This document shows, one piece after another, positions 1-12,165 of a DNA stretch of 64,000 bases; positions within the stretch are counted from its first letter, which is position 1; each line of letters opens with the position of its first letter. The translations under genes and the position numbers were made by a program. The DNA is from Medicago truncatula (taxonomy: Eukaryota; Streptophyta; Magnoliopsida; Fabales; Fabaceae). Where the stretch lies: NCBI RefSeq assembly GCF_003473485.1, contig NC_053043.1, positions 1,932,001 through 1,996,000 on the forward strand, written 5' to 3'. The notes beneath the pieces are model-generated. The model searched no databases, was not told the DNA's origin, and worked only from the letters and a program-made list of their open reading frames with translations.

Positions 1-406
1 AGAATTCTATCTATGACATTCCAAGGTTGATGGGAGCTAAGTCTTAGTGTCATTGGTTACATAAATCTATCCAAAAGCATTTAAAAGTGAAAACTTAAAA
101 TAACAAAAATCATCATCATTTTATAATTCAAGCCAATTTTCAATTGCCTCAAAAACAACCTATTACAGTTATACAATCAATGAAAATCAAGAATAAACGA
201 AAAGGAACTGACCCAAAATTTCCATTTCAAATCAGCATTAGCTGCTTGTAGAAACCGACTCTTCTTTTCAAAAATCAAAAACATCTTCACCTACTGAGAG
301 TTGAAAAAACACTGAAATAAACCATCACAAAGTTAGGGATTTGACAAAAAAAAAAACTTCGTAAGAAACAAAAAATTGAAAAGGAAACAAGCTCAGAATA
401 ACTCAC

Positions 407-535
407 AAAGGGCTCTTTTAATAGTGATTTTGGTGTTGGTAATGGCGCTCCATCACCGTCGAGGTCGTGTCCTTCTATGTCATAAATACGTTTTTCGGCA
501 ACTTCAAAAGAGGCGAGAGAGGAAGAAGAGACCAT
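407..535 (-). CDS. possible first coding exon of an unknown gene
   Basis: Reading the minus strand from the ATG at 535 gives 43 codons (MVSSSSLASFEVAEKRIYDI then an Asp/Gly-rich stretch and PTPKSLLKEPF) that run exactly to a good plant donor, GTGAGT, at 406. Base composition is richer in G and C than the flanks and the peptide looks like real soluble protein. Reading through the donor meets a Phe/Ser-rich, intron-like stretch. A short continuation may lie near 212-263 (reading KSRFLQAANADLKW), but I could not confirm its splice phase, and any later exons would lie outside the window. I do not recognise the family. It could equally be an exon captured by a transposon. Confidence 0.3.
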
Positions 536-1190
536 AAAGGAAGAAGAGAAGAAGATCAAGATTTGTATGTGGATATCAAATATAGCCATAGATCTAACAC
601 TAGAATCATCACTAAGTTGTACATAATTGTTTTCACTATTCTTAATCCCAATTTTTCATTGAAATCAAAAGCACCAAATCTAACATTCTCACAAATCAAC
701 ATCTAACAATGAAAAACATAACATTCTCAAATTTTCAGCATAAAATCCCAACAAAAATAAAATAAATGAATCAAAAAATAGTTATCACGCAACTTATACA
801 AAAAATAGTTATCATGCAATTTACACAAGTTTCTATTGATTTGTCTATTGTTAAGAGATCTAAGACCTCTTTTCTTTTCTAGTAGTCTATCTGTTTCACC
901 ATAAAACAAGTAAGTAAATTTTTTTCAAGTAGTACCTACAAGAGTACTTGAACAACATGCTTTTCATTGGTGTGATGAACTCAAAATGCATGCTTAGCTA
1001 TCTCACTCTGTAAAATCAAAACCCCCAAAAGTTATGAAACTAAAACAGTAAATCAACTGAAACAACACAAATTGGATGAAATAAATTGGATCATTATGTA
1101 ACTCTACAAGAAATAACCATACATGTATATATCCCTCATCATATCTAACACAACAAGCAAATTTTAAACCAAGAAAAACAAAGCATACTA
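536..1190. other. AT-rich intergenic stretch
   Basis: No convincing gene, RNA or repeat was seen. Short open frames here have no recognisable content. Confidence 0.4.
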
Positions 1191-1199
1191 TAAAAAAAA

Positions 1200-1372
1200 G
1201 GAGAAAACTTAGGTACAATTTCTTAGGTGCTTTTCGTATGGTTCTTAACTAAATTCACCATGATTTCCTCGAATCCATAATTTTCTCAAAGTTTGTTATA
1301 TCCAAAAAAATATGTATTTTTAGTTAAGAACCATACGAAAAACACCTAAGGAATTGTACCTAAGTTTTCTCC
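1200..1372. mobile_element. foldback MITE, probably Mutator-type
   Basis: The two ends are long inverted repeats of about 50 bp: the left arm starts GGAGAAAACTTAGGTAC and the right arm ends with its complement. The 173-bp element is flanked on both sides by TAAAAAAAA (1191-1199 and 1373-1381). A 9-bp target duplication with long terminal repeats is the usual signature of Mutator-like MITEs, but this duplication is low-complexity, so that assignment is tentative. The foldback itself is plain in the sequence. Confidence 0.7.
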
Positions 1373-1489
1373 TAAAAAAAATACCCAATACCTCAAATTT
1401 CTTAGAGAATCTCCTCAAAGTCACAATAAATTTAAGATTTAATGAACAGGAGAAAAACCAAAACCTAACAAAAATAAAAATCTAAGTAT

Positions 1490-2478
1490 GAGTTTTTTTA
1501 GAACGAAATAATAGAGATTTTGCGGTTTTTACATATGTGATGTATACATATTGTTGTTTTTGGGGGTTTTAGAACATAAATACAACAATTGTCGAAAATC
1601 AGTACAATTGTTGATAACACACCGAGCCAGCAAAAGGGTTTTGAATCAAAGAAGACTTACCGTGATAAGGTCGGGAAGAATACAGAAACATGTGCGAGCA
1701 ATCAAAAGGGTTTCAAATGGGTTGAGGATTCAAATGGTTTCTGCATGAGTTTCAAAGGGGTTCTGAGATTCGAATTGGTTCGAATCGGTTGAAGCTTTTG
1801 AGATTTTCGAATGGGTTGAAGAATTATGATTTTCAGGTGGGTTGAAGATTTCGGAGTTTCGAAAGTTCGCAGAAGATTAAGGGTTCCAACGGATTGAATC
1901 TTTTGAGATTTTCGTTTGGCTTATGAGGTTCTAATGGGTTGAGCGTTTGAAGGGAAAGTGAGCTTCTGAGAATAGCTTATGCGTTTGGTTTTGGTTTTTA
2001 TTGATTAATTGAGTTTTTTTTTTTTTTTGACAAAAATGTTTTTTTCTTTTAAGAGGAAATTGTTTGTTTTTTTTTTTTTTTTTGACTAGAGGGCTGTTGG
2101 GTATTTTTTGAGGAAAATTATCTTTCATCAAAAATAGCGCTAATTATTAGTTTTTTAAAATAGTAATTTTTTTTGTTATATTAAAATTTTTTTGTTATAA
2201 TTTTTAAGAACGGTATTTAACAAAGTAGTTACTCATACTTTTATTAAAAATAATTAAAAATTATACTAGAACGGTTAATACGTGTTGACGAAAATAACAA
2301 ACAAAAATCTGTTCTCGTTTCTTATACCACAACGCTTTCGAGTTGTTACGAATAAATTGAAAAAATATTATACCCTATTACAACAGAATCAGAAAATCGT
2401 TGTTCATGGGACTCTACCAAAACGGTTTTTTTACCTTCCAAAATTTAGGCGTTGTCGTAGGGCCAAAATGTTGTAGTG
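1490..2478. mobile_element. CACTA-type transposon terminus and probable internal sequence
   Basis: The right end, read on the minus strand from 2478, begins CACTACAACATTTTGGCCC followed by subterminal repeats containing TACGACAACG and its inverse (2325-2470). CACTA at the tip plus short inverted and direct subterminal motifs is the hallmark of En/Spm-like elements. The matching left end was not located, so the left limit is a guess. Small open frames at 1551-1792 contain direct repeats (GGTTTCAAATGGGTTGAGG and similar) and no transposase motif I can recognise. Confidence 0.45.
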
Positions 2479-2740
2479 ATAAGTGCAAAAGTTTCAAGTT
2501 TCAAGTTGATTACTAGTGAGGGAGTGGTATGACAGCAAAGTCTCAATGTTTCTGGAAGCCATGTTGATTAAGAAATTTCAGTTTAAGAGAAAGGTATGGG
2601 TTTTGAAAAGAGATTTCGGTTTTGATAAGTGTTAAATGCAGAAGTTGTTTAAGATCAAGGAGAAAGAGTAGGAAGTTGATAAGGGTTAAACCAGAAAGAA
2701 AGAAAGAAAAAAGTACAATTTAGTATGAGATTTATCATGG

Positions 2741-2970
2741 TTAGGGTTTGGAGAAGGGGAATTAGGAAATATGGTTAGGTTTTGAAGGAGAGAAAAGTGG
2801 CTACAATTTTTTAGGTAAAAAATATGGAAAAAGAAAATATGGAAATCAATTAGGTAGGTTTTAGGAGGAGGGAAATTAGGAAATAATGGTTAGGGTTTGG
2901 AGGAGGGGAATTATGAAATATGGTTAGGTTTTGAAGGAGGGAAAAGTATCTACAATTTTTTAGGTTAAAT
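2741..2970. repeat. two direct repeats of about 82 bp
   Basis: The segment at about 2741-2822 (GGTTAGGGTTTGGAG...TACAATTTTTTAGG) is repeated at about 2889-2970 with a few substitutions. The unit itself contains the smaller repeat GGTTAGG(G)TTTTG. No coding potential. Confidence 0.7.
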
Positions 2971-3393
2971 ATTAGGTGGAATTAGGGCAACAGTGTTAGG
3001 TTTATAAATAAAAGATTTACTCTTTGATTTTGTTACATCAATTAACTGATTCCATCTTAAGCTGGCCTTCTAATTGATTATGTTTTTTCTACTAGGCTGG
3101 GTTAACTCTCTAATGGCCTTCTACTTACTAGATTGGGTTAACTCTCAAATGACCTTCTAATTAATTATTTATTTAATTTTTTTTCTTTCATTTATTGCTA
3201 GTATTTTACTATTTTAGTTAAAATTTGTTGGTGTTGATGACTTACATTTGAATCTGATTTGTTGACGCCATCTGAAATTTCATAATTAAACTAAGATCAG
3301 TATTATACATCTTGATTGCCAAACAACACGCAAGTTCCTCATCGATAAAATTTGTTTTAGTGGAGGTTTTTTTTTTTATTGGTCATGAAAATC

Positions 3394-3556
3394 AATGCTA
3401 GGGCACTGGTTGAGGAAGCAAAAAAAGAAAATTTTAAATAAAAAATGAAACTTTTTAAATTTTTAATGCATTGATTACGCAGTTTTTAATGCAAAATATT
3501 ATTAAATTAAACTTCTTAACCAATGTCCTGGGTGCCTCAAGGCACTGATTAGCATT
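3394..3556. mobile_element. degenerate foldback MITE
   Basis: The left end (AATGCTAGGGCACTGGTTGAGG) and right end (AACCAATGTCC...GGCACTGATTAGCATT) are imperfect inverted repeats enclosing an A/T-rich core of about 100 bp. No clear target duplication was found. Confidence 0.5.
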
Positions 3557-3629
3557 TCCCTTTTTTTATTATTAGAGATAGATAAAAAGATATTGTTTCT
3601 ATCAAATATGATTTTAATTGAGTTGACAA

Positions 3630-3790
3630 TATGACTCTTCGTCGGAAGAAGAATGTGTGTATTAAAAATCGTGGTTGAGCCTAACACAATCCTACAAAAC
3701 CGATTTGTGAGGTGAGGATTACCCCCACTTATAAATAAATTGTCTAACCAACTCTTAACCAATGTGGGACTCTTAACATTGTGTTTGATT
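3630..3790. repeat. remnant of a dispersed legume repeat
   Basis: The stretch includes GAGCCTAACACAATCCTAC, a pyrimidine-rich ACCCCCACTTATAAATA and ends AATGTGGGACTCTTAACA. I recognise this arrangement as a common dispersed repeat in legume DNA, probably retrotransposon-derived, but cannot assign a family or borders. Confidence 0.35.
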
Positions 3791-3799
3791 TGTGTAGTC

Positions 3800-5880
3800 A
3801 TTTATTTGGGAGTTAACCGAGCCATATATGTAATAAACAAAAACAAACATATCACGGTACTAAAAAAAAAAACAAATGTATCATTGTCAACTTGATGATT
3901 AGTCAAACTCAGAGGGCCTAGGGATAAAGATACCTTCAGGTGTTTAATGAGGTTTAAAGATCCTAATTATTGTCTAATAAGGTTGCAAAATTGTTACTTT
4001 TACGTAACAGCTAAAACTCATACACACGATAAGATTTTGAGTTCAAATATAAATGAAGATGTTCAATTTAACAATATCGACATTATCACTCTCGTTTAAA
4101 ATAGGAATATGTGAAGTCGGCATCAATTCTAAAATTATAATATAACACCTACGGATTCCAATCACAAAATTGATTAAAGTTTACGGTTCCCAACCAATCT
4201 TTTCTCTCCAGCTAATTTAAGAGATAAAACATTGTCTCATATTGAAGATTGAATCCACATCCACATAAAGAGATTGGTATTGAATAATGTAATCATCACG
4301 TGAACATGAAAATATAATCTTGTCCCTCTACGGACAATTACAAAATATATGTGGCTTTTTGTAGAGGTTGGCCATGTGATAAAATATTTTGTGAGCAACA
4401 AATCAATTATGCTTGGCACACATACTCACATAAAAAAGTTTAAGTGAGAAATTATTTAGTTATATCATTTAATTCTTTCAATTTTTTTATTTGTGTCCAA
4501 ATGTTTTTTATTTGAAGTTGTGATTAAACTGTATTTCTCATATTTTCTTATGTTAAGCAACTAGATTTATGTTGAATTATTTTTTACTACTTCTTATTTT
4601 AAGTACTTTTAAAGGTCGTTAGATTAATCTACACATGTGATAAAGGATCGAGTGACTATGCAATTTTGTTGTTGATTTGAACAATCAATTAGATTAGACA
4701 TTTGTGGAAGGTCAACAGCCTTGCTAGGAAATTCTAAAATATCTCGTTAACTGACCCGTCTTTCATTGTAAAGGAGCAGTGTTGATGCAACACAACAGAA
4801 GTGTATGATGCTTATTTTTTAAAGAAGTTAAAATGAATTTGATTACTATTCTTAAGCATTAGGTGTGTTAGATAAAAATCAAAAGGTCATAAGGTTAAGT
4901 TATAACATAAACAGACTCCACAAAAAATAACCTGAAAAATAACATAATTAACCTATGTTTGTGCACAATAAAGGGTTAAACCACCACCATTTATGATAAT
5001 AAAAAATAAGGTTTCTAAAATTTTGCTTTTAATCACAAAAATAGAAAAAAAGTTTAACGCTCTCAATAAGCTGTAGCGTGAAAAGTTATGCTATTTCCGT
5101 CCTTCCAAATAAAAGTTGAATTTTTTTTAAGGAGTAAAATTAAAATTCTGAATATTTGCATGGGTCATTTACTTAAATAACGTGAAAATTTATTTATATA
5201 ATAAATTGGACATAATATTTAGGATATATGGTTATTTTCAAATGAAAAAATAGAAGAAAAAAATTGCTTTAAAACTCAATACAGATAAAGTATGATACCA
5301 ACTTAAGGAATTAATGTAGCTAAATTGTGAACTATTCGGGAAATTGTTCTCGCGATATCAAGCATTTCCATAAAGAAATAACATCAGGTGATATGGAGAC
5401 GTGATACTTTCTTTCTAAAGAGGTGGCACTGATGTGGTTGACTCCACATCAAGTGTCACATATTTATTTAATGGGACACATCATGTTCTTTAGCGATTGA
5501 ATTTAACAAATAAATCTTTTTTATTGACATGTTACAATTTTAGGGACAAAATTGATAATTCGTAAAAGTCCATGACTATTTTTGTTAGTAACCATGTTTG
5601 TACAGTGTCTCGAACGACGTTGTCAATGGTTAATCTTCGTTGAATAACTTGATTGACCATATTTAGTGAGATATTCTCTACCAACCATATTTTTTCCCAT
5701 CAACAAGGCTCGAATCAGAAACCTCAAGGAATTCAAATTCATAGCTCTACCCTGACCAATATAATGTTGGTCTTAGTAGCCAAGAACTAATTTGACAGAC
5801 GTCTATGCTTAGAATCTCAGTCTAAAAGATTAGTAAAATTTCAATAATTTTTATGTATGCCATAAAAATAATCGTTGCAT
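3800..5880. other. AT-rich intergenic DNA
   Basis: About 2 kb without a supported gene. Open frames here are short and low-complexity. No RNA gene or clean transposon border was seen. Confidence 0.4.
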
Positions 5881-5894
5881 TAAGTTCTCTAATG

Positions 5895-6322
5895 CTTTGT
5901 TTGCGGGTTGAGTTTCGGAGGGGAGGGGTGGGAAAGGAAAGGCTTATGGAAAGGTAAACTCTTGTTTGGGAGTTTTAAAAAAATAGAGAAAGGTTTTGAG
6001 GGATTTTGAAGGGCTTCATTTGTCCAATTTTAAAGTTCCCCCAAATTAGGGGGTTAAACATACAAATTGACAATTTTGTCCTCATAATAACTCAAAATTC
6101 CAATTATAATTTACAAGATAAATTACAAAGTATAAAATAATGTATTGATTTTAAGAGAAAAAAAATAGTAAAATAGTAAAATTATCATCACATAAGTCCT
6201 CTATCTCCTTTCCTTGTTGGTTTCTTTAACTCCCGAACAAGGGAAAGATTTTCCCTCCTTTCTCCCTTCCCTTCCCCTCCTAAGTCTTTCCTTCCCCTTC
6301 TCTCAAAACTCGCAAACAAAAC
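5895..6322. mobile_element. foldback MITE, hAT-like
   Basis: The left end (CTTTGTTTGCGGGTTGAGTTT) is inverted at the right end (AAACTCGCAAACAAAACC). Inside, purine-rich GGGAGGGG tracts on the left face CCCTTCCCTTCCCC tracts on the right, extending the inverted symmetry. The flanks CTAATG and CTAAAG could be a decayed duplication. No coding sequence. Confidence 0.6.
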
Positions 6323-6886
6323 CTAAAGAAACAGATATTGTCTCTTAATCAGTTCAGTTGTCTTCCATTTTATTTTAGTCATAAATAAGTATAAAGAAAC
6401 ATCAAATCGCTACAATTCTACCACTATATTTTAAATCATTTCAAATAATCAGTCCTTGAAAAGCAAAATTGATGGCATTAATTATCCAATTTGTTTGATG
6501 AATAAGGGACCAATGCGATGAGTATATATATCTCTAATTTGGAAGACCAAAATAAATATTTACCCTTAGATGATGAGAAAAGATGTAACCAAAAAAAAAA
6601 AAATATGATGAGAAAAGATATATGAAATTGAATATATAATAACAATAGCTGAATTAGGCCACATTAATCGGATAAATACAAGTTACACAGTACACACTAC
6701 ATAATATGTAGTAGTGATAAAATATACCCAAATAACATAAAAATTGAACCCAACATATGCTTCAATTTGGTACATAGTCATAAAGTACAAATGAAACCCC
6801 CAACAGAAACATCCTCGAATAACATAAACAAATTTTAACAAACACATAAACAGTTCAGATTACTAGAACTCATGAACTTTAGGTAC

Positions 6887-7171
6887 TTATGGTTTAGGCA
6901 CACCAGGCACACCAGGAATCTGAGGAATTTGTGGCACACCAGGAACAGTAGGAATCTGAGGAATTTGAGGTACAGTTGGTACTTGAGGCAAAGTTGGAAC
7001 ACCTAAGTTTGGAATTGTTGGCAATTGTGGCTGTGTTATCGGCAATGGCACTGGCAGATTAGGTAGTGGTGGCAACTCAACAAGGTTACGTGCTCCTTCA
7101 ATACTTGTCATTGATGAAAATGTTATGAGTAAAAGTGATAAAATGAATGACCAGAAATTGATGGAAGCCAT
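6887..7171 (-). CDS. secreted proline-rich (PELPK-like) cell-wall protein
   Basis: This is an intact 94-aa, single-exon protein. Residues 1-26 form a classic signal peptide: basic/polar start, hydrophobic core FWSFILSLLLITFSS, then small residues before ARNLVELPPL. The mature part is almost entirely short Pro-spaced units of the form P-x-[IVL]-P (LPTIP, VPTVP, IPQIP, VPGVP) ending in PKP, with no Cys and few charges. Proteins of this composition (PELPK and related small proline-rich proteins) are secreted and sit in the plant cell wall. A TATA box lies 94 bp upstream. Hydroxylation of the prolines is likely from family knowledge but not visible here. No enzymatic function is implied. The start codon is the only one that gives the signal peptide. 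Confidence 0.8.
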   Translation of the reverse strand: MASINFWSFILSLLLITFSSMTSIEGARNLVELPPLPNLPVPLPITQPQLPTIPNLGVPTLPQVPTVPQIPQIPTVPGVPQIPQIPGVPGVPKP

Positions 7172-7264
7172 TTTTTTGTTTGGAGCTAGAGAACTTAGTA
7201 TTAGTCTTTACTAATAGTTGTGGTATGCTTGAGTTGAGGTAATGGTCTATGTGTGTTGTGGGCT

Positions 7265-7270
7265 TTTATA
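7265..7270 (-). promoter_or_regulatory. TATA box of the proline-rich protein gene
   Basis: On the minus strand the sequence reads CTATAAAAGCCCACAACACAC, a strong plant TATA context, about 94 nt before the start codon at 7171. This leaves room for a short leader of roughly 60 nt. Confidence 0.65.
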
Positions 7271-7876
7271 GACAAAGATGTGCATCATGTGATTGTGAAG
7301 ATTGGTATTGTATGGTTTGAGAATTTTTTAAGGTAAAATCAAACATATCTTGAATATGATTAGTTTAATTTCTTACATGTACATTATGTTAATGTAAATA
7401 TAATTCATTAATATAGTTCTAAAAAAATATATCCTTTCATTTTAATAGGAAGAGCATATCATATACAAATATATATTCAAAATCGTTAAAAAAATGAAAA
7501 TGTTGAATTTGCGAACAAAATCACAACATTCAAATTAATAGCATAAAACAGTCAAATGTCTACAAATAAATTATATGATAAAATTAAAGTGATTAGAATA
7601 TCAATGTCTTTGAATCTCCAATGCTGACGACATAGTCATTAGTTGAATTAGTAATTGATGGAAGTTAATATGTTGATCTAAACCAAACGAATATCACACT
7701 AAAACGGAAAACCAAACGAACACCCAACTAAGACAGAAAATCAAACAATAACATTTAAAACGACGAAATAAAAAAAAAAAATAATAATAACTTGATCAAT
7801 ATGAAGACTACTAATTTAGATTAATGTAGGAGAAAATAGCTCCAGAGTGTATTCACTTGTAATTGCAACTTTTGGT

Positions 7877-8050
7877 AGAGAAATGATATAACACACATTT
7901 TTCAAGACACTCTTTTTGATTGGTTAAAATTCACATATGTTCCATCAAATTATGTGGGTCCCATATAAATTTGGTAGGTCTCGTGTAACTTTTAGCCAAT
8001 CAAAAAAGTGTGTTGAAAAGTATTGGAATGTGTGTTGCTAGCATTTCTCT
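7877..8050. mobile_element. foldback MITE
   Basis: The left arm (AGAGAAATGATATAACACAC...TTTTTGATTGGTTAA) and the right arm (TAGCCAATCAAAAAAGTGTG...GCTAGCATTTCTCT) are inverted copies over roughly 55 bp, leaving a centre of about 60 bp. No coding sequence. Confidence 0.65.
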
Positions 8051-8249
8051 TTTTATATTGTGACTCAACCTCATATGCTGACTTAAAACTCTTTTTTTTT
8101 AAGGAATGCCGACTTAAAACCTTGTATAACACTTAGTCAAATCACACTTTTAACATCATTGGGGTCCCCAACCTTAGACAAGTCCAAAATCAACTGCAAT
8201 TACTCACATCACCTTGTTCATTTAGAATGGACATCTAAAATACGTAAAA

Positions 8250-8465
8250 CGTAACTCAACTAATAATATTGAAATTGTTTGGACATTTTCTTCTAAATTT
8301 AAATCTAAAGTCTTTCTTCCACGGTTGATAGGAACGATGCATAATGTATGCAAGGTTTGGGGTTCGGGGTTCAAATCCCAAAAAAAAAAAATCAAAAGCC
8401 TCTCAATTGTTTGTGTGAAAGTTCTATCGATGTTTACCACTTCCTTTGTAAACCAAAAATATATA
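8250..8465 (+). mobile_element. SINE-like repeat, interrupted copy
   Basis: This copy starts like a tRNA-derived SINE (AACTCAACTAATAATATTG). It contains GGGGTTCAAATCCC, a B-box-like stretch, then an A run, and ends GTTTACCACTTCCTTTGTAAACC. The same start and end occur at 8838-8950, so these are two members of one family. The middle of this copy carries an extra tRNA-like piece (GATGCATAATGTATGCAAGG), as if a second SINE had landed in it. Confidence 0.45.
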
Positions 8466-8835
8466 TGGATTATTGAGGAAAATATTTTCCATAAAGCTGG
8501 CACGGCATATAATTAATAATTATTGTGGATTGTCATTAAAATAAGGTCTTGATGTTCCTTCATATATTAAAATCAGAATGAATTTCTTCTTAGTAGTTTA
8601 AACAAGCCACCGCCTTTCTATCTATGGACGTTTTCCTTTTCAAGTATGGAGCAAAGATGAATCCAGCATTCTGATATACTATAAAATTCAAATAGGGATT
8701 CCTTTTCTCCTCAAGAGAAATCTTCTTACAACAAGAAAATAATTAACTAAGAATTATGAAGCAATGATTTCATTGATCAAATTGGCTTGTTTTATTTTAT
8801 TATAGATTAAAATAAAAATGATTTTGTTCGTAAAA

Positions 8836-8955
8836 TTTAGCTCAACTGACAATGTCAAAATTAAATTAAGTTTGACGCCTTTAATCAAGTTTGAACTTAG
8901 GATCTTACATTGTGTGTGAGTTTCAATGGTGTTTACCACTTCGTCTACCTATAAA
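8836..8955 (+). mobile_element. SINE-like repeat
   Basis: The sequence TTTAGCTCAACTGACAATGTC, then GTTTGAACTTAGGATCTTAC and GTTTACCACTTCGTCTACC has the order of a tRNA-derived SINE: A-box-like, B-box-like, then a specific tail. It matches the ends of the copy at 8250-8465. Confidence 0.45.
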
Positions 8956-11100
8956 AAAAATGATTTTGATATAAATAATTTAGATATTTTTAAGAATAGG
9001 CATGATCAAAATTATAAGAAGGAATTTTATATTTCTCTCTTTGAAAAAAAAAATCTTCAAAAACTAATCAAATTACCTTTCCATTTTTAACATTGGAAGG
9101 GTTTTTATATTTCTCTCCCTCTATACATAAGAAGAAAAAAACTTATATTAACGGCAATTTTTTTGCTTTTATATCATTCATTTATTTATTTAAAAATTCA
9201 TTAAGCTAAATAACATGCATGTTTTTTTTTTTGTGGTGAAATAACATCCATGTTTAGTTTCACTTTTGAGAGAATGTGATGTGATTTTATGACCATAGAA
9301 CTTATTTTCATATATGTTTTTTGTGTATTAAAAAAGAAATGTTTTTTCTTTTAGTTTTTGGCTTAAATATTTGTTCAACTCAATTTAAAATAAATGTATT
9401 CAAACATAAATGATTTAACAATAATTCAGTTCTTAAAAAGTTCTCCTCAAAAAACAATAATTCAGATTTAATGAAAATGAATTTTCATCGTCATATAATC
9501 ACACACAAGATTCCAACATACCCAGCTAATATTTTCAATTTCAATCATGTGATTGAAGCAAGTGGTGCCCATCTTACAACTATTAATGTCATTTGTTTTT
9601 ATCAAATTGTTTACAATGAAGTGTAAGCACTTGAGTGGAGGAATGGAAAACTGAATTGATAGAGGATGAACCTCTAACATCAACAATGAACTTATACCTT
9701 AAAAACTTAGGCCAGTTGGTAACAATAAGGCAATAGAGATAAGAACATGTTTGGCTATAGTATCTCTTTTACCCGTGAAATATTTTGTCATATTTGAGAC
9801 AAGAATAACAGAATGATGCTGGTATGTAAAAACCACAAGAATAAGGTAAGATGAGTTGTGGCCTGTGTACAAGTTATTATCATGATAAACTATTTTAAAC
9901 TTACATAGAACCACATGTAAACCAGCCTATCAGACTCTCTTCTTTCTATCCATAGCTGCATTTGTTGACCAAGTACATTTACTATCAATTACTCTTCAAT
10001 TTAATACTATGTGATAAGAAACATAACTGGTTGAGAGAATTTGTGCTAAGGTATGTGGCTTTAAATAGAACTCCGTTAATGAACGGTGAGATTGATCGCC
10101 TTTTAGATTAATCGGATGTCAAAAAATATATAACTACAACAAAAAATTCCACATAAAACTGAAATGTCGCGGATGGATAGGTTGACACGTGGTCTAACCT
10201 GGATAATTTAAATGTGTTTTATTAATAGTATAATAATTATTAGTACTGGTTCATACAAATGTCGTTCCTATTAATTATACTATTGCAGTTTAGCATCAGC
10301 AGTCACATAAATATTCTCACATGAGATAAATACTTGATTTGATTTCCATCACCAATGGTCTCCAAGTGAATATTTCAACACTCCATTATTAATTAGAAGA
10401 AATAAATTTCAGTCCTCAAAGGCCTTGTCTCCTGTACCTAACATCAACTTGTTGTACTAATCAAACTTCTTGGTTTTTGCTGAAATGACACACTTGTTCG
10501 TGTAGGGCTGTGGTTCTTGAAATTCTGGGATCAAAATTATTCATGGTAACTAGTGACCTCAAATGAGGATGATGAAATTACAGAAACTTTTTAATGGAAT
10601 GGCAATATAATTACATGTATTAAACAGGACTAGTTAATAGTGCAAAATACTAGATTAAGTAGTATAGCAGCTGGGTTGGTTGGGATTAGAATTATCAGGA
10701 AATTTAGCCACTTCGGCAATGTTATAATTTCCAACATGCAATTTTATATCCAATGTAGCTGCAAGACTAAAATGATAATAAAATTATGAGTGCTATATGA
10801 AGCACAAAATTACAGAACTTGTTCAATATAAAAATGAATTAACTTGTTCAATCAAGAAACTTCGAGAAGAACTTTATGTTTTTCTTACCATGTCATAATA
10901 GCATTTTATGTGATAACATCTTTTGCCATACCGAAGAAGATAACCCCTGGCCGATATGTCATCGCTACATTTTGCATACAGACACAAAGTCATGCAGCAC
11001 CTATATAGCAGTCAAGAGCTTTGGAAGAAAACTAAAACAGGTAAATCTCAAGGTTTATATTTTTAAGAGTAGCTAACTGTTATGTCTCTGTAATATGTGA
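8956..11100. other. intergenic DNA without a recognised gene
   Basis: About 2.1 kb. Small open frames at 9468-9914 and 10876-11076 show no family I recognise, no signal peptide and no good splice context. No clean transposon borders were seen. Confidence 0.4.
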
Positions 11101-11611
11101 TGTGTAGTAACTGAGAAAGTTCCACTATTTCTACAAAATTTGTTGTAAGAGTATTTCCACTTGGGAGTTTAACTTGCAATGGATCTGTTGGAACATTGAT
11201 GTGATGTTGGATGAAAAATTGAAAGATTAAACACCAAGTAATTATACTTTGATCTAATGTTGTGTGAATTGAAAAAATAGAGTGGGGAGGTCCCACATAA
11301 AATAGAACACACTTGTGGTATTTAATTTTAAATACTTGATAGTGATAAAAATAATAGTAATTATTATTTTATTAGAGAATATCACTTTCCATAAATTTAG
11401 CTTATGGTGGTTGTGATAAGAATAATAATTTAATTATTATTATATTTTCTTCATTCAAATCCAATAGTTTGGTTCCTCCACTTTTGTGGATTTGTTTCTT
11501 TTGATCCTATCCATAAGTGTTGTTGAACTGATTAATGGATAAACTTCATTTTAATCTTATCCACTAGAGTAACTGTTGTCGCAATTTTTGCTAAAACAGT
11601 TACAGAATCTC

Positions 11612-11620
11612 TATATAAAT
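11612..11620 (+). promoter_or_regulatory. TATA box of the LTR remnant
   Basis: TATATAAAT followed about 30 nt downstream by CACTCAGTTCAAAAAAACAC, a plausible transcription start for the retrotransposon remnant. Confidence 0.45.
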
Positions 11621-11744
11621 AGAGGACTCCACTCAGTTCAAAAAAACACACCAAAGAGTTTCATTGAGTTGTCGGGAACTCTTTCTCTCTTCTCCCTTTC
11701 TTGACTTGTGTTGACGAGTCTTTCTTCTCTTCATCTCCTTTTTC

Positions 11745-11935
11745 TGTCCCTTCGGATTTAAGAGTGTTCTTAAGACCATAGTCGCTTTTCGGTTTCATGT
11801 CCCTTCGGAATTAAGAATGGTCTTAAAAACATAGTCCCTTCGATAAATGTCCCTTCAGAATAAAGAATACTTTTAAGATCATAGTCCCTATTTGGAAGAA
11901 CAATGTCCCGTCGGAATTAAGAATGATCTTAACGG
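11745..11935 (+). repeat. tandem repeat, about 50-bp unit, four degenerate copies
   Basis: Each copy is built on TGTCCCTTCGGAATTAAGAA followed by a (T)GGTCTTAA..CATAGTCCC segment. Copies begin near 11746, 11799, 11850 and 11904 and differ by substitutions and small indels. Confidence 0.7.
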
Positions 11936-12029
11936 TATATATAAAAAGTATTTCAATATTTTTTATTTGAGGAGAAATGGTGGTATCACCATATATGAGT
12001 GATCGTAGTACCATATTGATAGTTTGGAG

Positions 12030-12165
12030 AACTTAAAGTTAGAATGGTATGAACACCATATTTGAGTGGTCTCAGAACCTTAACAGAGTGGTAACAATAC
12101 CATATTAAAGTGGTTTCAGTATTAAAGAGTGGTCTTAGTACCATATTTGAGGGTGTAATTCTCGA
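12030..12165 (+). repeat. tandem repeat, about 25-bp unit
   Basis: The unit GAGTGGTCTCAGTACCATAT recurs about five times with drift (CACCATATTTGAGTGGTCTC, then ACAGAGTGGTAACAATACC, and so on). It follows the 50-bp repeats directly and belongs to the same LTR remnant. Confidence 0.6.
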
